Positions 24,917 to 35,537 of a DNA stretch of 64,000 bases are shown here, one piece after another (position 1 is the first letter of the stretch; each line of letters starts with the position of its first letter). Both the position numbers and the translations under genes were made by a program. Under the pieces are notes generated by a model that was given only the letters and a program-made list of their open reading frames with translations, was not told the origin of the DNA and ran no database searches. The stretch is taken from assembly GCA_022497145.1 (NCBI GenBank), contig MU385878.1:62001-126000 (forward strand), read 5' to 3'. The DNA comes from Rostrohypoxylon terebratum (taxonomy: Eukaryota; Ascomycota; Sordariomycetes; Xylariales; Hypoxylaceae).

Positions 24917-26344
24917 GTTAATTACCTGCCCTCAAATCGGTGGGATAGGTATGAATTGACAAGTCCGGAATTTACGGAAGTGGGACAGTTGGGTATAAGT
25001 GTGGGAGGTACAGCTTCAGGGCTGTCTAAGCCTGTCTTTTCTTTCAGGGCAAAGGGAAATCGGGCGGCTGCTGACGTAGGTCAAGCCCGGAATAGGAAAC
25101 TGATGCTCGAATCACAGGAGGCGCATACACTGGCATATACTAATAATATGTAGGCCGGTTCACATTGGAATAGGAATAGGAATAAGAATAGGGGGGATAG
25201 GGGAATAGCCTTAGAAGACAGAAGAATAGAGATGAAAGAATCAATAGGAGGGGTCACCTATTCGGATGATTTTATTTTACTTGCTGCCTAAGAGGTGTAA
25301 GGTGATTTCTCCTCGTCTTCGCGTCATGATCGATACAGTGTGTAATGTGTGTAATATGGTGGATGTACGGATGTAGGTATGTATGTATACGTACAACGGG
25401 TAGCATCAGTTAGCACCAGTAGCACCAGTTGGCAGTAGCACCTATGAGTAGTAATAAGTTCACGTTAAACGGTTAGGTAGAAGAACTTACTAGGTACCTA
25501 CAGAACTTACGTTGCGTCTGACGTCTTACGTCTCCTCCCCTTTCTCAGCTGCCCCTCATTGGCTCATTGGCTCTTCGGAACCTTTGGAGCTGCAGACGGC
25601 ATTAGGGGAGCTTATCCCTGCCGCCTTGTTGTGTCTCAAGTCTCAGCCCCGGTTTTGTACCGCTAGATCGGATAGTTGGAGGGTCCGCTCCCCGATCATG
25701 CTTCCTATTGGTTCAATTTCCATCTATGTATTCGCAATTGTCTCCTTAGAGGCTTGGGACATGTGATATATCATATCTCACATAGCGGTCGCCTCTGTAG
25801 CTGAGGTTTCGACAAAACTTTTAACGTTAGGTGCTCTATCCGATCAAGCCACCAAAGCGCCTATTTAGGAAGTATGCCGAATCAGCCACATGGAAAAGTT
25901 TCTCCATCCCAGATCGTCTTTATTCTGAAGTACATAACTCTTGCTTTATCGTTTTATTTCCTTTCAGAAAGTATGTGTCTCCATACAGCCCCCTTATTTC
26001 AACCATCATTGAATCTGACCCCTTTATTCCTGTATCCTACAGGAAAACGGTGACGAAACACTTATATATAACATAACTCTAGTATTATGTCAACACCTCC
26101 TCGTTCATGACAGTGAAATCGTCTCGGAACATATCGGTTTCATGACTGATAACAACTTTTCAACTACAATCTCTCTCTATGGCTATAAATATGTGTCTCC
26201 AACGCCACTATGGAGCATGGAGTATGGAGTATGTCGGGTCGCAGATCAATGCACTGAAGCTTCAAGCCAAGTTTACCTAGGACCTAGGTATACATTTCCA
26301 TTGATCTATTAACTGACTGACAGACAATACTTTCGGAGAAAATC
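24917..26344. other. Divergent intergenic region
   Basis: Promoter space between the fasciclin gene (-) and the orphan gene (+). Simple repeats include GAATAG units at about 25168-25196 and AGCACCAGT-like units near 25405-25440. One copy of the dispersed palindrome lies at 26275-26289. The open frames at 25512-25766 and 25831-26076 show nothing recognisable. Confidence 0.45.
26275..26289. repeat. Dispersed palindromic motif, copy 3
   Basis: ACCTAGGACCTAGGT, identical to copy 1, 56 bases upstream of the start codon of the 299-residue orphan. Confidence 0.8.
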
Positions 26345-27244
26345 ATGGCTGCCCCGAACGAGGATTTAACCTTTGAGGATTATGAAATATGGGAAAAGAT
26401 GTGGATGAGTCACTTCGCCTACCCAACGCTGGGCCTGAAATACTGGCTACCTGACGAAGTCCCAGCTCTCGCGCTTTTGCAGATGATTGAGTGTCCGCTA
26501 ATAGACTTTTCTTTTCGTGAGTTTTACAACGACTGCGCGTCTCTGATCTGCTCCTCTTTCGATGTTGAGGGTATTATGAAGACAGACGACGGCAAGCTGC
26601 GTATCAGGATAGCGACATTTAAAAGCGCCGTAGGAGACTTTCTAGCCAATGCCGAAGTCGACTATTCACTTTTCGGTGTTCTCGCACACGTGGAAGGTAA
26701 GGAAGGAGATGATCAGGAGGGCGTCAGGTTCGTTGACCCAGACGACTACCGACGACAGATCAAGAAGACGTGGAATTGCTACCAGCACATAGCCCATTTC
26801 ATGCGACGGCTTTACAGCTTCGTCTTAGATCCCAGGCTGAATATGCGTATCAAGCCCTTCGTACAGGACCGAAAGACACAAATCCCCATCCTACTCGGCG
26901 CATTCATGGTTTATATGTTCGTCCACGAGGAAAGCGATTATCCAGAACTGGGGCCTGTAGACGATTTCCACCCATGTGAATCGAGCTTGCCAGTCGACGT
27001 AGATCGCTGGACCTGTCGGTATGAGTCGGTCAACGAAATGACGCGATTTTTCTTAGCGGCTATCTCCAAGGAATTTAAAATATCCATTACAAAGCGAAGA
27101 GAGGATAAGTATTTCGATATCGCCGAATACTTTAAATTGTTCATCCGATCCGCGAAGAATGATTTCAAGACGATTTCCGCCCCTCCCGCGGCGGAGTGGT
27201 GGTGGTTTTGTGAGCGCGGACATGCTCTCCCCTATCTCAACTAA
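26345..27244 (+). CDS. Conserved-looking orphan protein, intronless
   Basis: Single-exon 299-residue protein I do not recognise. It is soluble-looking: no signal peptide and no long hydrophobic segment apart from a short IPILLGAFMVYMFV stretch near residue 183. It is rich in aromatic residues (many Phe, Tyr and Trp), with an acidic N-terminal third and a WWWF cluster near the C-terminus. Codon use and length support a real gene, and its ATG has a good context (AAAATCATGG). It is flanked on both sides by copies of the dispersed CCTAGGACCTAGG motif, at 26275 and 27450. Function unknown. Confidence 0.7.
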   Translation: MAAPNEDLTFEDYEIWEKMWMSHFAYPTLGLKYWLPDEVPALALLQMIECPLIDFSFREFYNDCASLICSSFDVEGIMKTDDGKLRIRIATFKSAVGDFLANAEVDYSLFGVLAHVEGKEGDDQEGVRFVDPDDYRRQIKKTWNCYQHIAHFMRRLYSFVLDPRLNMRIKPFVQDRKTQIPILLGAFMVYMFVHEESDYPELGPVDDFHPCESSLPVDVDRWTCRYESVNEMTRFFLAAISKEFKISITKRREDKYFDIAEYFKLFIRSAKNDFKTISAPPAAEWWWFCERGHALPYLN

Positions 27245-27449
27245 GTGCACTAGCACCTACCAAACCATCTATAGGAGACAATACAAATATGATTTGAACC
27301 TTTCACTCTTCAATAGGTAATTTTAAAATCATCTTAAATCGCTACTTGTCCGGATTATGATTCATGTGAGTGAATGTGCGTGCTCCTTATTGGCCTGTGC
27401 TTACGAATTATCATACTACTTGTATTCGTTCTTGGATAGAGGTTTACCG

Positions 27450-27464
27450 TCCTAGGACCTAGGT
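27450..27464. repeat. Dispersed palindromic motif, copy 4
   Basis: TCCTAGGACCTAGGT, containing the exact 13-bp core, between the convergent orphan (+) and hydrolase (-) genes, about 40 bases from the hydrolase stop codon. Confidence 0.8.
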
Positions 27465-27503
27465 TTGGAGGTCATCTCACAGCTAACCCACAACTTCCAC
27501 CCC

Positions 27504-28361
27504 TTATTCATCAAGGAACTCCTCCAGAACCTTGTTGAACTTCTCCGGGTTCTCAAAGAACATAAAATGGCTACCCCCCTCCTCCTTCTCAAAAACAACC
27601 CGCCTAGCATTCGCCCCGACCTGCTTCACAATCCACTCCCCACTCTCCACAGGCACCAAGCTCCCCTTTGCCGAGATAACCAGCACGGGGACGGTGAACC
27701 TGGGAAACACATCGCCCCAATCCAGCAGCGCTTGCCCCAACATCATCTGGCTCGCCACGTGCGCAGGCGCAATCATCGCCTTCCCACACGCCCACTCGAA
27801 CTCCCCAGGGTCCAACCCCTCAGTATAAAACTGCCTCCCCAACATCTTCCTCGTCTCCGCGCCCTCGGGCCCCGCCAGCAAATTATGCGTCTGGAACATA
27901 GCCTCAGGACTAAACACAGCCCCCGCGCACTTCCTCTCCTCCTCGCTCCATGCCGGGTTCCACGTCAACGTGCGCGCCTGGTCGACAAACACGACCTTCT
28001 TGACACGCGTGTGCGGGAACAAGTCCCAGTGCGCCCAGATCGTGCTGGCGCCCATGCTATGCCCCACGAGCGCCACCTCCTTCAGATCCAGCTGCGTGAG
28101 CAGCGCCTCCAGGTCCGCCGCCAGCCGCGGCACCCGGTACCCGAACCCCGGCTTGTCCGAGTCCCCGTGCCCGCGGTGGTCGTACGTCGTCACCCGGAAC
28201 CGCTTCGAGAAGTGCGCTACCTGCTTGTGGAATTGCGCCGCCGTCTGGATCCACCCCGGGATGAACACGATGTTCGGCCCGGACGCCGGGCCCGATTGCG
28301 AGTACGCGAGCCGCACGTTGTCCGGGAGGGTTACGAAGCCTGTCTTCGTTTCGGCGGCCAT
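27504..28361 (-). CDS. Alpha/beta-hydrolase fold protein
   Basis: Single-exon 285-residue alpha/beta hydrolase of the small esterase/haloperoxidase-like type. The nucleophile elbow is GHSMGAS with Ser102; the oxyanion-side segment is VFIPGW near 32-37, and YDHRGHGDSDKP at 60-71 is the conserved loop before helix A. The catalytic His is likely His265 in GGSHFMFFENPEKF. The usual acid after strand 6 (pattern GxxD.xVP) reads SAKGSLVPVES, with no Asp, so Glu239 or another acid may serve. No signal peptide, so probably cytosolic. The gene is very GC-rich, which also leaves a long spurious antisense frame. Substrate unknown. Confidence 0.88.
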   Translation of the reverse strand: MAAETKTGFVTLPDNVRLAYSQSGPASGPNIVFIPGWIQTAAQFHKQVAHFSKRFRVTTYDHRGHGDSDKPGFGYRVPRLAADLEALLTQLDLKEVALVGHSMGASTIWAHWDLFPHTRVKKVVFVDQARTLTWNPAWSEEERKCAGAVFSPEAMFQTHNLLAGPEGAETRKMLGRQFYTEGLDPGEFEWACGKAMIAPAHVASQMMLGQALLDWGDVFPRFTVPVLVISAKGSLVPVESGEWIVKQVGANARRVVFEKEEGGSHFMFFENPEKFNKVLEEFLDE

Positions 28362-30673
28362 GGTGGGGGTAACTGTGGTCTTGGCGGTCTTACGTCTGTG
28401 GTATGGATGTACAAGGTATAATGAACTCTATGCTGTGGATGTATATGTGTGTGTTGTTTTATCCGCTTACTTATAAGCGAAAATATAATCGAACCCTTCT
28501 TGAAATTGATAAAAGACGAATTGTATCATTGGGTTCCGTCCAAAGAAGGTCGTCGCCGTGCCTCCTTTATAGATTTTATAAACAAACATGCGGGGAGATT
28601 TCATTGGCTGTGCCGCTGGAAGCAAGGAACGCGCGGATTTCCTAGTACCGCCCACTTTAAGCTGGGTGTAGATCCGATCCGCGAAAGACTTGACATCATA
28701 TTTGTCAGCAGTGAACTGCCCCTCTCGCCCTGCTTGAGGCTCCTGTCATATTTCTTGACCATATTGTGCGGTATTCATGGTACTCTTATCCCGAAACCCG
28801 CCATCGCGATTGGCGGGCGGATATGGCAGTAGTTCAAACCGTGGGGAAATCTGCAACTTATGGCTTATCATCCCGGACGACGGAATAAGATGTAGATGCT
28901 ATATGCGTTATTGTCTCCTCGTGTATTTGTTTACTGGCCAAGCTTTCAAGAGCTTTATGCCCAGGGGTAATGCTGACATCAGCACTACACTGCAACGTTG
29001 GCATTGTAACCTGAATAGCTGAGCTATCATCCAACCTACACAGGCGGACAGTATATCTGAATCTTGATTAGACGAGATATGTAATCGTTAGTCAGAATGT
29101 ATTATAAATAGGTTTTGATTGATCCGAGTGTTAAACTGGTGAGAAGCTTTCTGATTGCTCTGCATGCCTCGGTATCCAATGTGGATAAGGCCAAAGCCGC
29201 GAGGTTGGATGGAGCCCCACGATGCCTTTTACTAAGATTCACTGATTCGTCATACTGTTGATATAGATATCTGACAAGTATGCATTCGTCACCTATATTC
29301 GGAAGATAGGGCTTTGGAGTGTGAAGTTTCATTATAAAATACGCAATGTCCAGGCACATCAGGCTTGCTGAGCACTTTGTATAGTACTTATATGCAAGAC
29401 TACCTCGTCTATAACCAGAATCCACTTCCTCCAATGTACAAACAACACAAGGGTATCGTTGAAACAAAGTGGCTAGCTCGTTCTCTCGACGACATTCGCT
29501 GAATCATTGGATCCACCAAAGGCGACCTTACGTCCTTCTTGGAGATCCTAGTTCCCAAATTCCCTGAACCCCTAATAACCCTGATATCATTTATGGGCAA
29601 GAACCATTCTAGGCGAGACCACGTTTATGTGTACCTCGAGTTTGGCCACGACTGGCCGTATCAGTTCCGAGTCGAGTCGGAGACGAAACGTAGGTTGTGG
29701 TGTAGTATGTCCATATGAGTTGGAAGTTTTCGTACATTATGTATCGGAATGTATTCCTCGCTTTTTTGTAGGCGTTAGGACCCTTGTAGTGGTCACGCGG
29801 GTGATGGTTTCCTCCACGGTCGTGCGTTTGTTGAGAATATCGCTCTTATCAGACACAGATGAGAATAGGTTTTCGGCGGCCGATTCACCGGTCGGACTCA
29901 ATATATCCTTTGTCAAATTAATCTTGGAAAAGTGTGGCCCTCACGGCACAGACGTGTCGGATTATTAAAGGTCCGACTATAATATGAATTCGTATTACTG
30001 TGGCGTTCTCGCCGGAATTAATGGCGATGGCGAATTATAAGCGGGGTCAGCGCTTCACCAACGTAGCTGCAATATTTTTACCCGGCGTATAGTCAACGGG
30101 CTTATTTAGGCAACTAAATATAATGGTTTTTATTTAAAAGTAACGGCAACGGAGGTTAGGCGGGCGGGCTGCTTTACCGGAGCAGCTGCGTTATTATTAT
30201 CGCACTTTAGTCCGAATTAAGTTGTTAAGGTGATGACATGTTATCGGAATTAATGGGGGCCCGGCGAGGGTGATTAGCCGGGCAAGTCGCTTTTCCGGGG
30301 CAAGCTGCGGTGTTCTTGTCATATAATAGTCGGAATGAAGGCGTATGGGTGGCGAGATGATGCGGGTAATATGACACAATTGGAACTCATCGAGGCCAGC
30401 GGTGGTGGCTAGGCCGGCTAGTCGCTTTATCCGGGGCAAGCTGCGGTGTTCGTATCTTATCTAGGAGAAAATCGCTTCTGGCGGCAGCTAGGGAAGTCGA
30501 CGCGAAGCCATTTGTGTGACGGACAGGCGACTCGTGTTGCGTTATCCGGGGCACGCTGCGGTGTTCGTATCGACAATGAAGGGTGCTGTCGATAGTCACC
30601 CTTTGCTATAGAGCCACACAAGGTTTGGGCTTGCGGGCAGAGATAGGTCGACTGAAATGGGGGTGGTTCGGTT
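28362..30673. other. Intergenic with degenerate repeats; possible decayed frames
   Basis: From about 30050 the region is a degenerate repeat array (listed separately). At 29102-29600 on the minus strand two overlapping open frames (121 and 63 codons) look weakly protein-like but do not join by an evident intron; they may be a decayed gene or chance. The remainder, including the hydrolase promoter, shows nothing I can support. Confidence 0.4.
30052..30571. repeat. Degenerate ~120-bp tandem repeat array, about five units
   Basis: A core like GCTTTATCCGGGGCAAGCTG followed by CGGTGTTCGTATC recurs at 30424 and 30539 (near-identical), 30289 (close), 30171 (diverged) and 30052 (strongly diverged). 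Spacings are 119, 118, 135 and 115 bases. A second sub-motif, AGTCGGAATGAAG or AGTCCGAATTAAG, recurs at 30328 and 30209, and CGGAATTAATGG at 30013 and 30245. Divergence rises leftward, with C-to-T and G-to-A type changes that are compatible with repeat-induced point mutation followed by drift. The array ends about 100 bases from the 3' end of the coiled-coil gene. Confidence 0.75.
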
Positions 30674-32202
30674 CTACTGGCGGGAAAGCCTCTTTGGCTT
30701 TGCGCCCTTCATCATCTGCGCATCCTCCTTCTTCGCAGCGCGCTGCTGGGTTCTACGCTGGTAACTGCGTTGACCCAGCACATCCTTGAGCTGCGCCGGT
30801 ATCTGCTCCAGTTCTTGGAGTTTGTTGACGGCAGACTCGCGGACGCGTGCGTGTTCCTTGTAAACCGCCTCAAGTGAAACCTCTGGGCTGAGGTACTTTA
30901 CGCTGCCCTTTACACCGTGCTGTCGGAGAGCAGCCGTGGCAGACTCCCTGACACCCGTATGGGCCTGGTGGGCAAGAGAGAATGCTCCTTTCATGGAGGC
31001 GCAGTCCTTGACGCGAATCACCTTGCCAATGGGAGTTGGGGTAGGGGGGGTCTGGGGGCTATCAAGGAGAGGAGAAGAAATGAGAGCTGGGTTAAGCGAA
31101 GCAGGAGTGTTAGGAGTGGTGGAGATAGAGGAGCTGAAAGCAGGAGGAGATGGGGAAGGAGTGGGGAGGTGGTGGCTCCGGAGGAGTTGTTCGGAGTCAT
31201 CGTTGTACTTCTGTCGGCACTTTTTCATGGTTCTTTCACGAAATCGCCGGTAACGAGACTCGTCTTTCTCCCGGAGTCCCCGTACCTCCCTCCTGAGGCC
31301 GCTGACCTCTTGTTTGAGGTCATCGACCTTTTTCTGGAGGTCATTGGCCTCTTGCTTGAGGACCATTGCCTCCTTCGCCATCTGTAGCTTGACAGCGACC
31401 ACCCGGCTCGTTGCTTCCTTGGCCGCGGAAGCTTTAGCCTCTGCTATATGAGCCGAGGCGGCCTTCTTCTCCTCCTCGCACTTCTCCACTATGACAAGGT
31501 TTAGTAATCGATTTGATTGAAGAAGGGAATTGGACGCTTGATGCAACTTACCTAACTCCATGTACTCGGTCTGCAAGTTTTTAATGTATTCATTAAGGTT
31601 TTCAACCTCAGCCTTCAAGTTGGCGTCTCCGACCTCAGCGCCGCCATCCATGTCGACAATCATCGGGTCACCAGACTCCCGGTCAGACTCCTGGAGCCTG
31701 GAAATCTTAAGCTTGAGGCGACGGTTGTCGACATGGAGTCGCTGACGGTCAGCCATTGCACCCTTTAGGTACTTCTTGGCCTTATCCGTCTCGGCCTTGT
31801 AGGCCTTGTTCGCCTCTAGGAGACGAGAGATCTCCGTCGACATCTGTTGACTGAGGAGATTATATGCATGCTCAAGCTCCTCGTAGGAGGGCTTGGCAGC
31901 CATAACACTGGGAATCTCTACATCAGGAGTTAGTAATTGCTTCTTTAGAGAGGGGGTTGGCTCATTGAATGCATGTCTAAGGAGTGATATTTTCATAACC
32001 GAGTAGAAATGATACCAGAAAAAAATTCAGATTGGTACTTACGGTAGGTGGCGGCGGTTCGGAGGGGTTTCTCTGGGTAATTGGCGTCCATGGGACTGTC
32101 AATATCCATGGCTTCCTCGTGGGAAAGGTAGGGATGGTGGTGAACGGTGTAGAAAGACATGGTGGCGGCGGCAGGATACGCAGCGGGAAAACCAGAAGAC
32201 AT
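30674..32202 (-). CDS. Coiled-coil protein of unknown function
   Basis: Predicted 446 residues from minus-strand exons 32202-32043, 31917-31552 and 31488-30674. The second intron is 63 nt and in frame if retained; its canonical GTAAGT and ATAG ends and the heptad continuity of EYMELVEKCEEEKK favour splicing. Residues ~60-265 are a long charged coiled coil, followed by a Ser/Pro/Thr-rich linker and a basic C-terminus (KGAKPKRLSRQ). Near the end two similar helices repeat: HTGVRESATAAL and HARVRESAVNKL, about 38 residues apart. The N-terminus (MSSGFPAAYPAAATMSFYTV) could alternatively start at Met15. I do not recognise a family; the basic tail hints at nucleic acid or nuclear association, which is only a guess. 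Confidence 0.7.
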
Positions 32203-34132
32203 CGCGACTGTAATATGATGGTTAGTGTTTGCTTCTCAAATCAAAAAGGATAAAGAACATGAAATCGAATTATCGACAGGAGGCTAAGTAGATGATGATG
32301 ATGATGACAGCAATGCTTGAGTATAGGATAAGGAATAGGATAAGAAGGGACGGGGGAAAGAGTATATGAAATACGAGAAGGGAAACCGGAGAGGGGTGGT
32401 GGAATGGAAAATAATGAAAAGTTAGATGCTCACTGGTGTTTAATCTAGGAGTGAACAATGTATCGAGGATGAGGATTGTAGAAGGTTATGAGGGTGTGAA
32501 GATGAGAGTAAAGTAAAGAGAGCTTGATGATTGCTTGAATTAGAGAAATTCGGTTACTCAATGTCAAGTATGAAAAGTAATGGGAAAAGTAAAAGGGTTG
32601 TAAAGGCTTGGGATCAAGTAAACCTGAGAATTGCAGAAATGTAGAAATGTAGAAATTGGTATGATAGTCGGAATAGTAGAGAATAGAAATTACTGTGTTA
32701 GTGTGACAGGTGACAGTTGATTGGAAGGTGGGTTGTAGAAGGAAAGAGCGTGGTAGGGACGTGGTAGGAGCGTAGCAGATAATGACTGTACACACTGTTT
32801 TGTTTTTTTTTTTCAATTCTGAAAAGAAAAAAAAGTAGAGAGGGGAAAAAAAGGCAATGACCTATTATTCGTAGACTTTTGCTCAATTGCATTGATAAAA
32901 ATAGCAAAATGCGCAAGTAATGGTCCAGTGCGGGTATGATGATCGAATCTATAATAGATGTGACGGTTGAAGGTGGATGTGGTTCGCGTGAAGATGCCAC
33001 TTGGGTCAACACAGTGAGAAAAATGTGACAAACATGAGACCTCGCCGAGAATATAACGGATTTGTGTTAGAAGGACCTCCCCGATAAGATCAGGTTATTG
33101 TTCATAGACACGAGTCCGGCGAAAGGGAGGCGTGAAGATGGAGGGTGAAAGTAATCTTTAGGATAATAATCTTGATGGGAAAATTGGCTAGAAGACAACT
33201 TGAAAGAAATGAATGTTTACTTACTAGTTGTGCGGTAGAGAGTGGTGGTTAGTAGCGGATAGAGGTGGTGATGGTAATGAAAAAGGTGGTAATGGAGAAG
33301 ATGGGAATGGTAATGAAGGTGATGAGTGATGGAGGTGATGGAGGTAATGGTGAGGGCGTTAATGGCAGTGGTGATGATAAAAAGCTGTAAAAACAACCTT
33401 GAAAGTAGTAGAGAGATCGAAAAAGAGGCAGGTAATCAGAGTGAAATTGTGAGTGGGAGTGGGAGTGGGAGTGTAAGCGTCTGAGAATCTCGAGATCAAC
33501 TTGGTTGAAAATCGACGTTGGTTGGTTCCGAAAGCTTGTGTGTGGTATGAAGAAGAAAAGAATTAGGAATTGTGGTTTGGTAGAAGTTTGGTATATACTC
33601 CCGGAGGAGATTATCAAGGTAAGTGACGAGACAACCCTAATATAAAACGGAAGTCACGACTGCTTAGCTATAGTGCGTATACATCTACAAGATCGTTGGC
33701 GTACATTTACACCCTAAAGACCCACTAAAGTACTAAAGTACGAAGGCACGAACCGACCGAGTACCTCAGCACCTCAGCATCTCGAAAAGGAATAGAAATT
33801 AGCATTGCAAAGACCAAAATTTTACTTCATTGTATTTTTCTCACATCTTGAGCAACTTTGCTGGGAACCGTCAACTGACTGCTAGGCTCTGCCGACCACC
33901 AGCGAGAATTACTGCAGGGCAGGGAGTTATCTACAGCTATGTGTTTGATAGTACAAACTTGGTATTACAATTTAACTCTTCCACTGGTTCAGGGTATCTA
34001 TCTGCGGGTGGTCTAACGTACGGTCGAGACACCTCTAGGGTTTCTTGCAATATGTGAATCGGCATCCAGCAGCTCTGCGAGGATCTTGCTGGTAGCTTCC
34101 TCTGATTGTATCAGTGACGGTTAACATCGAAA
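32203..34132 (-). other. Leader/promoter of the coiled-coil gene; low-complexity DNA
   Basis: On the minus strand this is strongly pyrimidine-rich, which opens several Ser/Phe/Leu-rich frames (for example 32445-32816 and 33249-33617) that I read as non-coding leader. GATGAT repeats lie near 32291-32306, degenerate GGTGATGGTAATG units at 33245-33380 and GAGTGG units near 33447-33470. The part right of about 33600 is the 3' side of nse4. Confidence 0.5.
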
Positions 34133-35537
34133 CTAGTTATACCAACCCCGAGATCCGGGTCCTTGGTGACTCTGTTCCTGGCGGTGTTCTATGATAGAAT
34201 CGGTGATGTCGAACACGCTGATGATATCGCGCCACGTCTTCATGTCGATGGAGATCACGGCTTGCTGTTTTTGAGTGCGATGCTTGGGAGCAGTAGTAGT
34301 CTCCTCCTCGCGATCGACGGGATCTTGAACAATATCAGCATACAATTTTATGAATCCATAGTTGAATACACTTACGAAGAGTTGGCAATTCGTGTTCATC
34401 AAAGTCGATCTTGATACGGCCATCGCGGATGAGAAAGCTAACGTAGAAAATGTTTTCTACTGTTTGACTGAAAGAATGCGGGTTCACGACAAACTTCAAG
34501 AGGTCGATTCCACCTGTCCCTTTGAGGCCGTAACGGTCCATTAGTCGTTGTGTCTCTTCGTCCGTAGCGCCGCGATTCCAAGCACTTTCTACGGCATCCT
34601 GAGCCTCGCTCTGTACCTGTTGTAGCCGTTGGAGGATTTTGGAGCAGATGGTAGTAAGATCATTTTTCTCTGTTCGTTGAACTGCCTCGGTGTCCAGTAC
34701 TTCGGGTCTCGTTTCCTGCAAGTTGTTGGGCCTGAACGGAGCGCTTCGCTTGATGATCTTTCTCTTCTTGATTTCGGCAGAAAGAGGGCCGAGAAGGAAC
34801 CCGGATGTGGCCGGACGTTTGACGTGGGGAAGACACGCAAATCGACCAAGGTGTTCCCAGTTGAACATGTCACCTTCGTCACCGATCTCATCATCGAAAT
34901 CTTCCTCATCACCTAAGGATCGTCGACCCAGTCTTCGTCTATGTTGTTGCGTGGATGTAAGTTCGGGCGCATCATCCTCTGCGATTCCTGATCCTAGTCG
35001 CATGTAGGTGATACATTTCGACACGAATTCCTCAACATCAATCCCCTGGGCAATGCTTCCCGACGTAAGGCGTACAGTTTTGCGATAAGTCGCATCTGCT
35101 GTGGTAACCAAAAGCTTTGAATCTATAGCTGCCTCGGTGGTTTGCTTCACATTAGCTGATAGCTCATTGGCTTTGCGCAAAGTTTCGTGCAGGCCTTTTG
35201 AATCTTGCTTCAGGTATTCATCGGTATTCTCATGAAGATCGCGAAGGAGATCTCGGTATCCTCGCTGAAGATTCCTTCGCTCCTCCATAGATTGGTCGGG
35301 ATCAAAATCCTGTTCCTCGATCACAACCTTCAACTCAGACTCAGACTCAGACTCAGGCTCCCGCGTTCGACGTCTCGAATTGGCGCGTTCCATGCCATTC
35401 GTCGAGGCTCTCTTCCGCTTCGACACGTTTTCGGGGCCTTCGCCTCTATCCCTGATAACCAAGGAACTGTGACGATCCTCCGGGACTGGTGTGGACCCCG
35501 GGGTCGCCCCGGGGGTGGAGGAAGCTACCGACGACAT
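34133..35537 (-). CDS. nse4: Nse4, kleisin subunit of the SMC5/6 complex
   Basis: SMC5/6 non-SMC element 4, which bridges the Smc5 and Smc6 heads with Nse1 and Nse3 and is needed for recombination repair. Exons 35537-34376 and 34323-34133 give 450 residues. The N-terminal helical kleisin part includes RRNLQRGYRDLLRDLHENTDEYL; the C-terminal winged-helix part includes FNWEHLGRFA, VVNPHSFSQTVENIFYVSFL and, after the splice, QQAVISIDMKTWRDIISVFDI, all typical of Nse4. The start at 35537 (MSSVASSTPG) is preferred to the upstream in-frame Met at 35702, whose 55 extra residues look like leader. A GACTCA-type microsatellite encodes a Ser-Glu run near residue 65. It is divergent from vps34. Confidence 0.93.

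Noticed and set aside
27465..28421. 318-codon plus-strand open frame
   Set aside because: Antisense shadow of the GC-rich alpha/beta hydrolase; its Arg/Pro/Leu-rich translation has no domain features.
32445..33617. Several Ser/Phe/Leu-rich minus-strand frames
   Set aside because: They follow from polypyrimidine leader sequence upstream of the coiled-coil gene; no conserved pattern.
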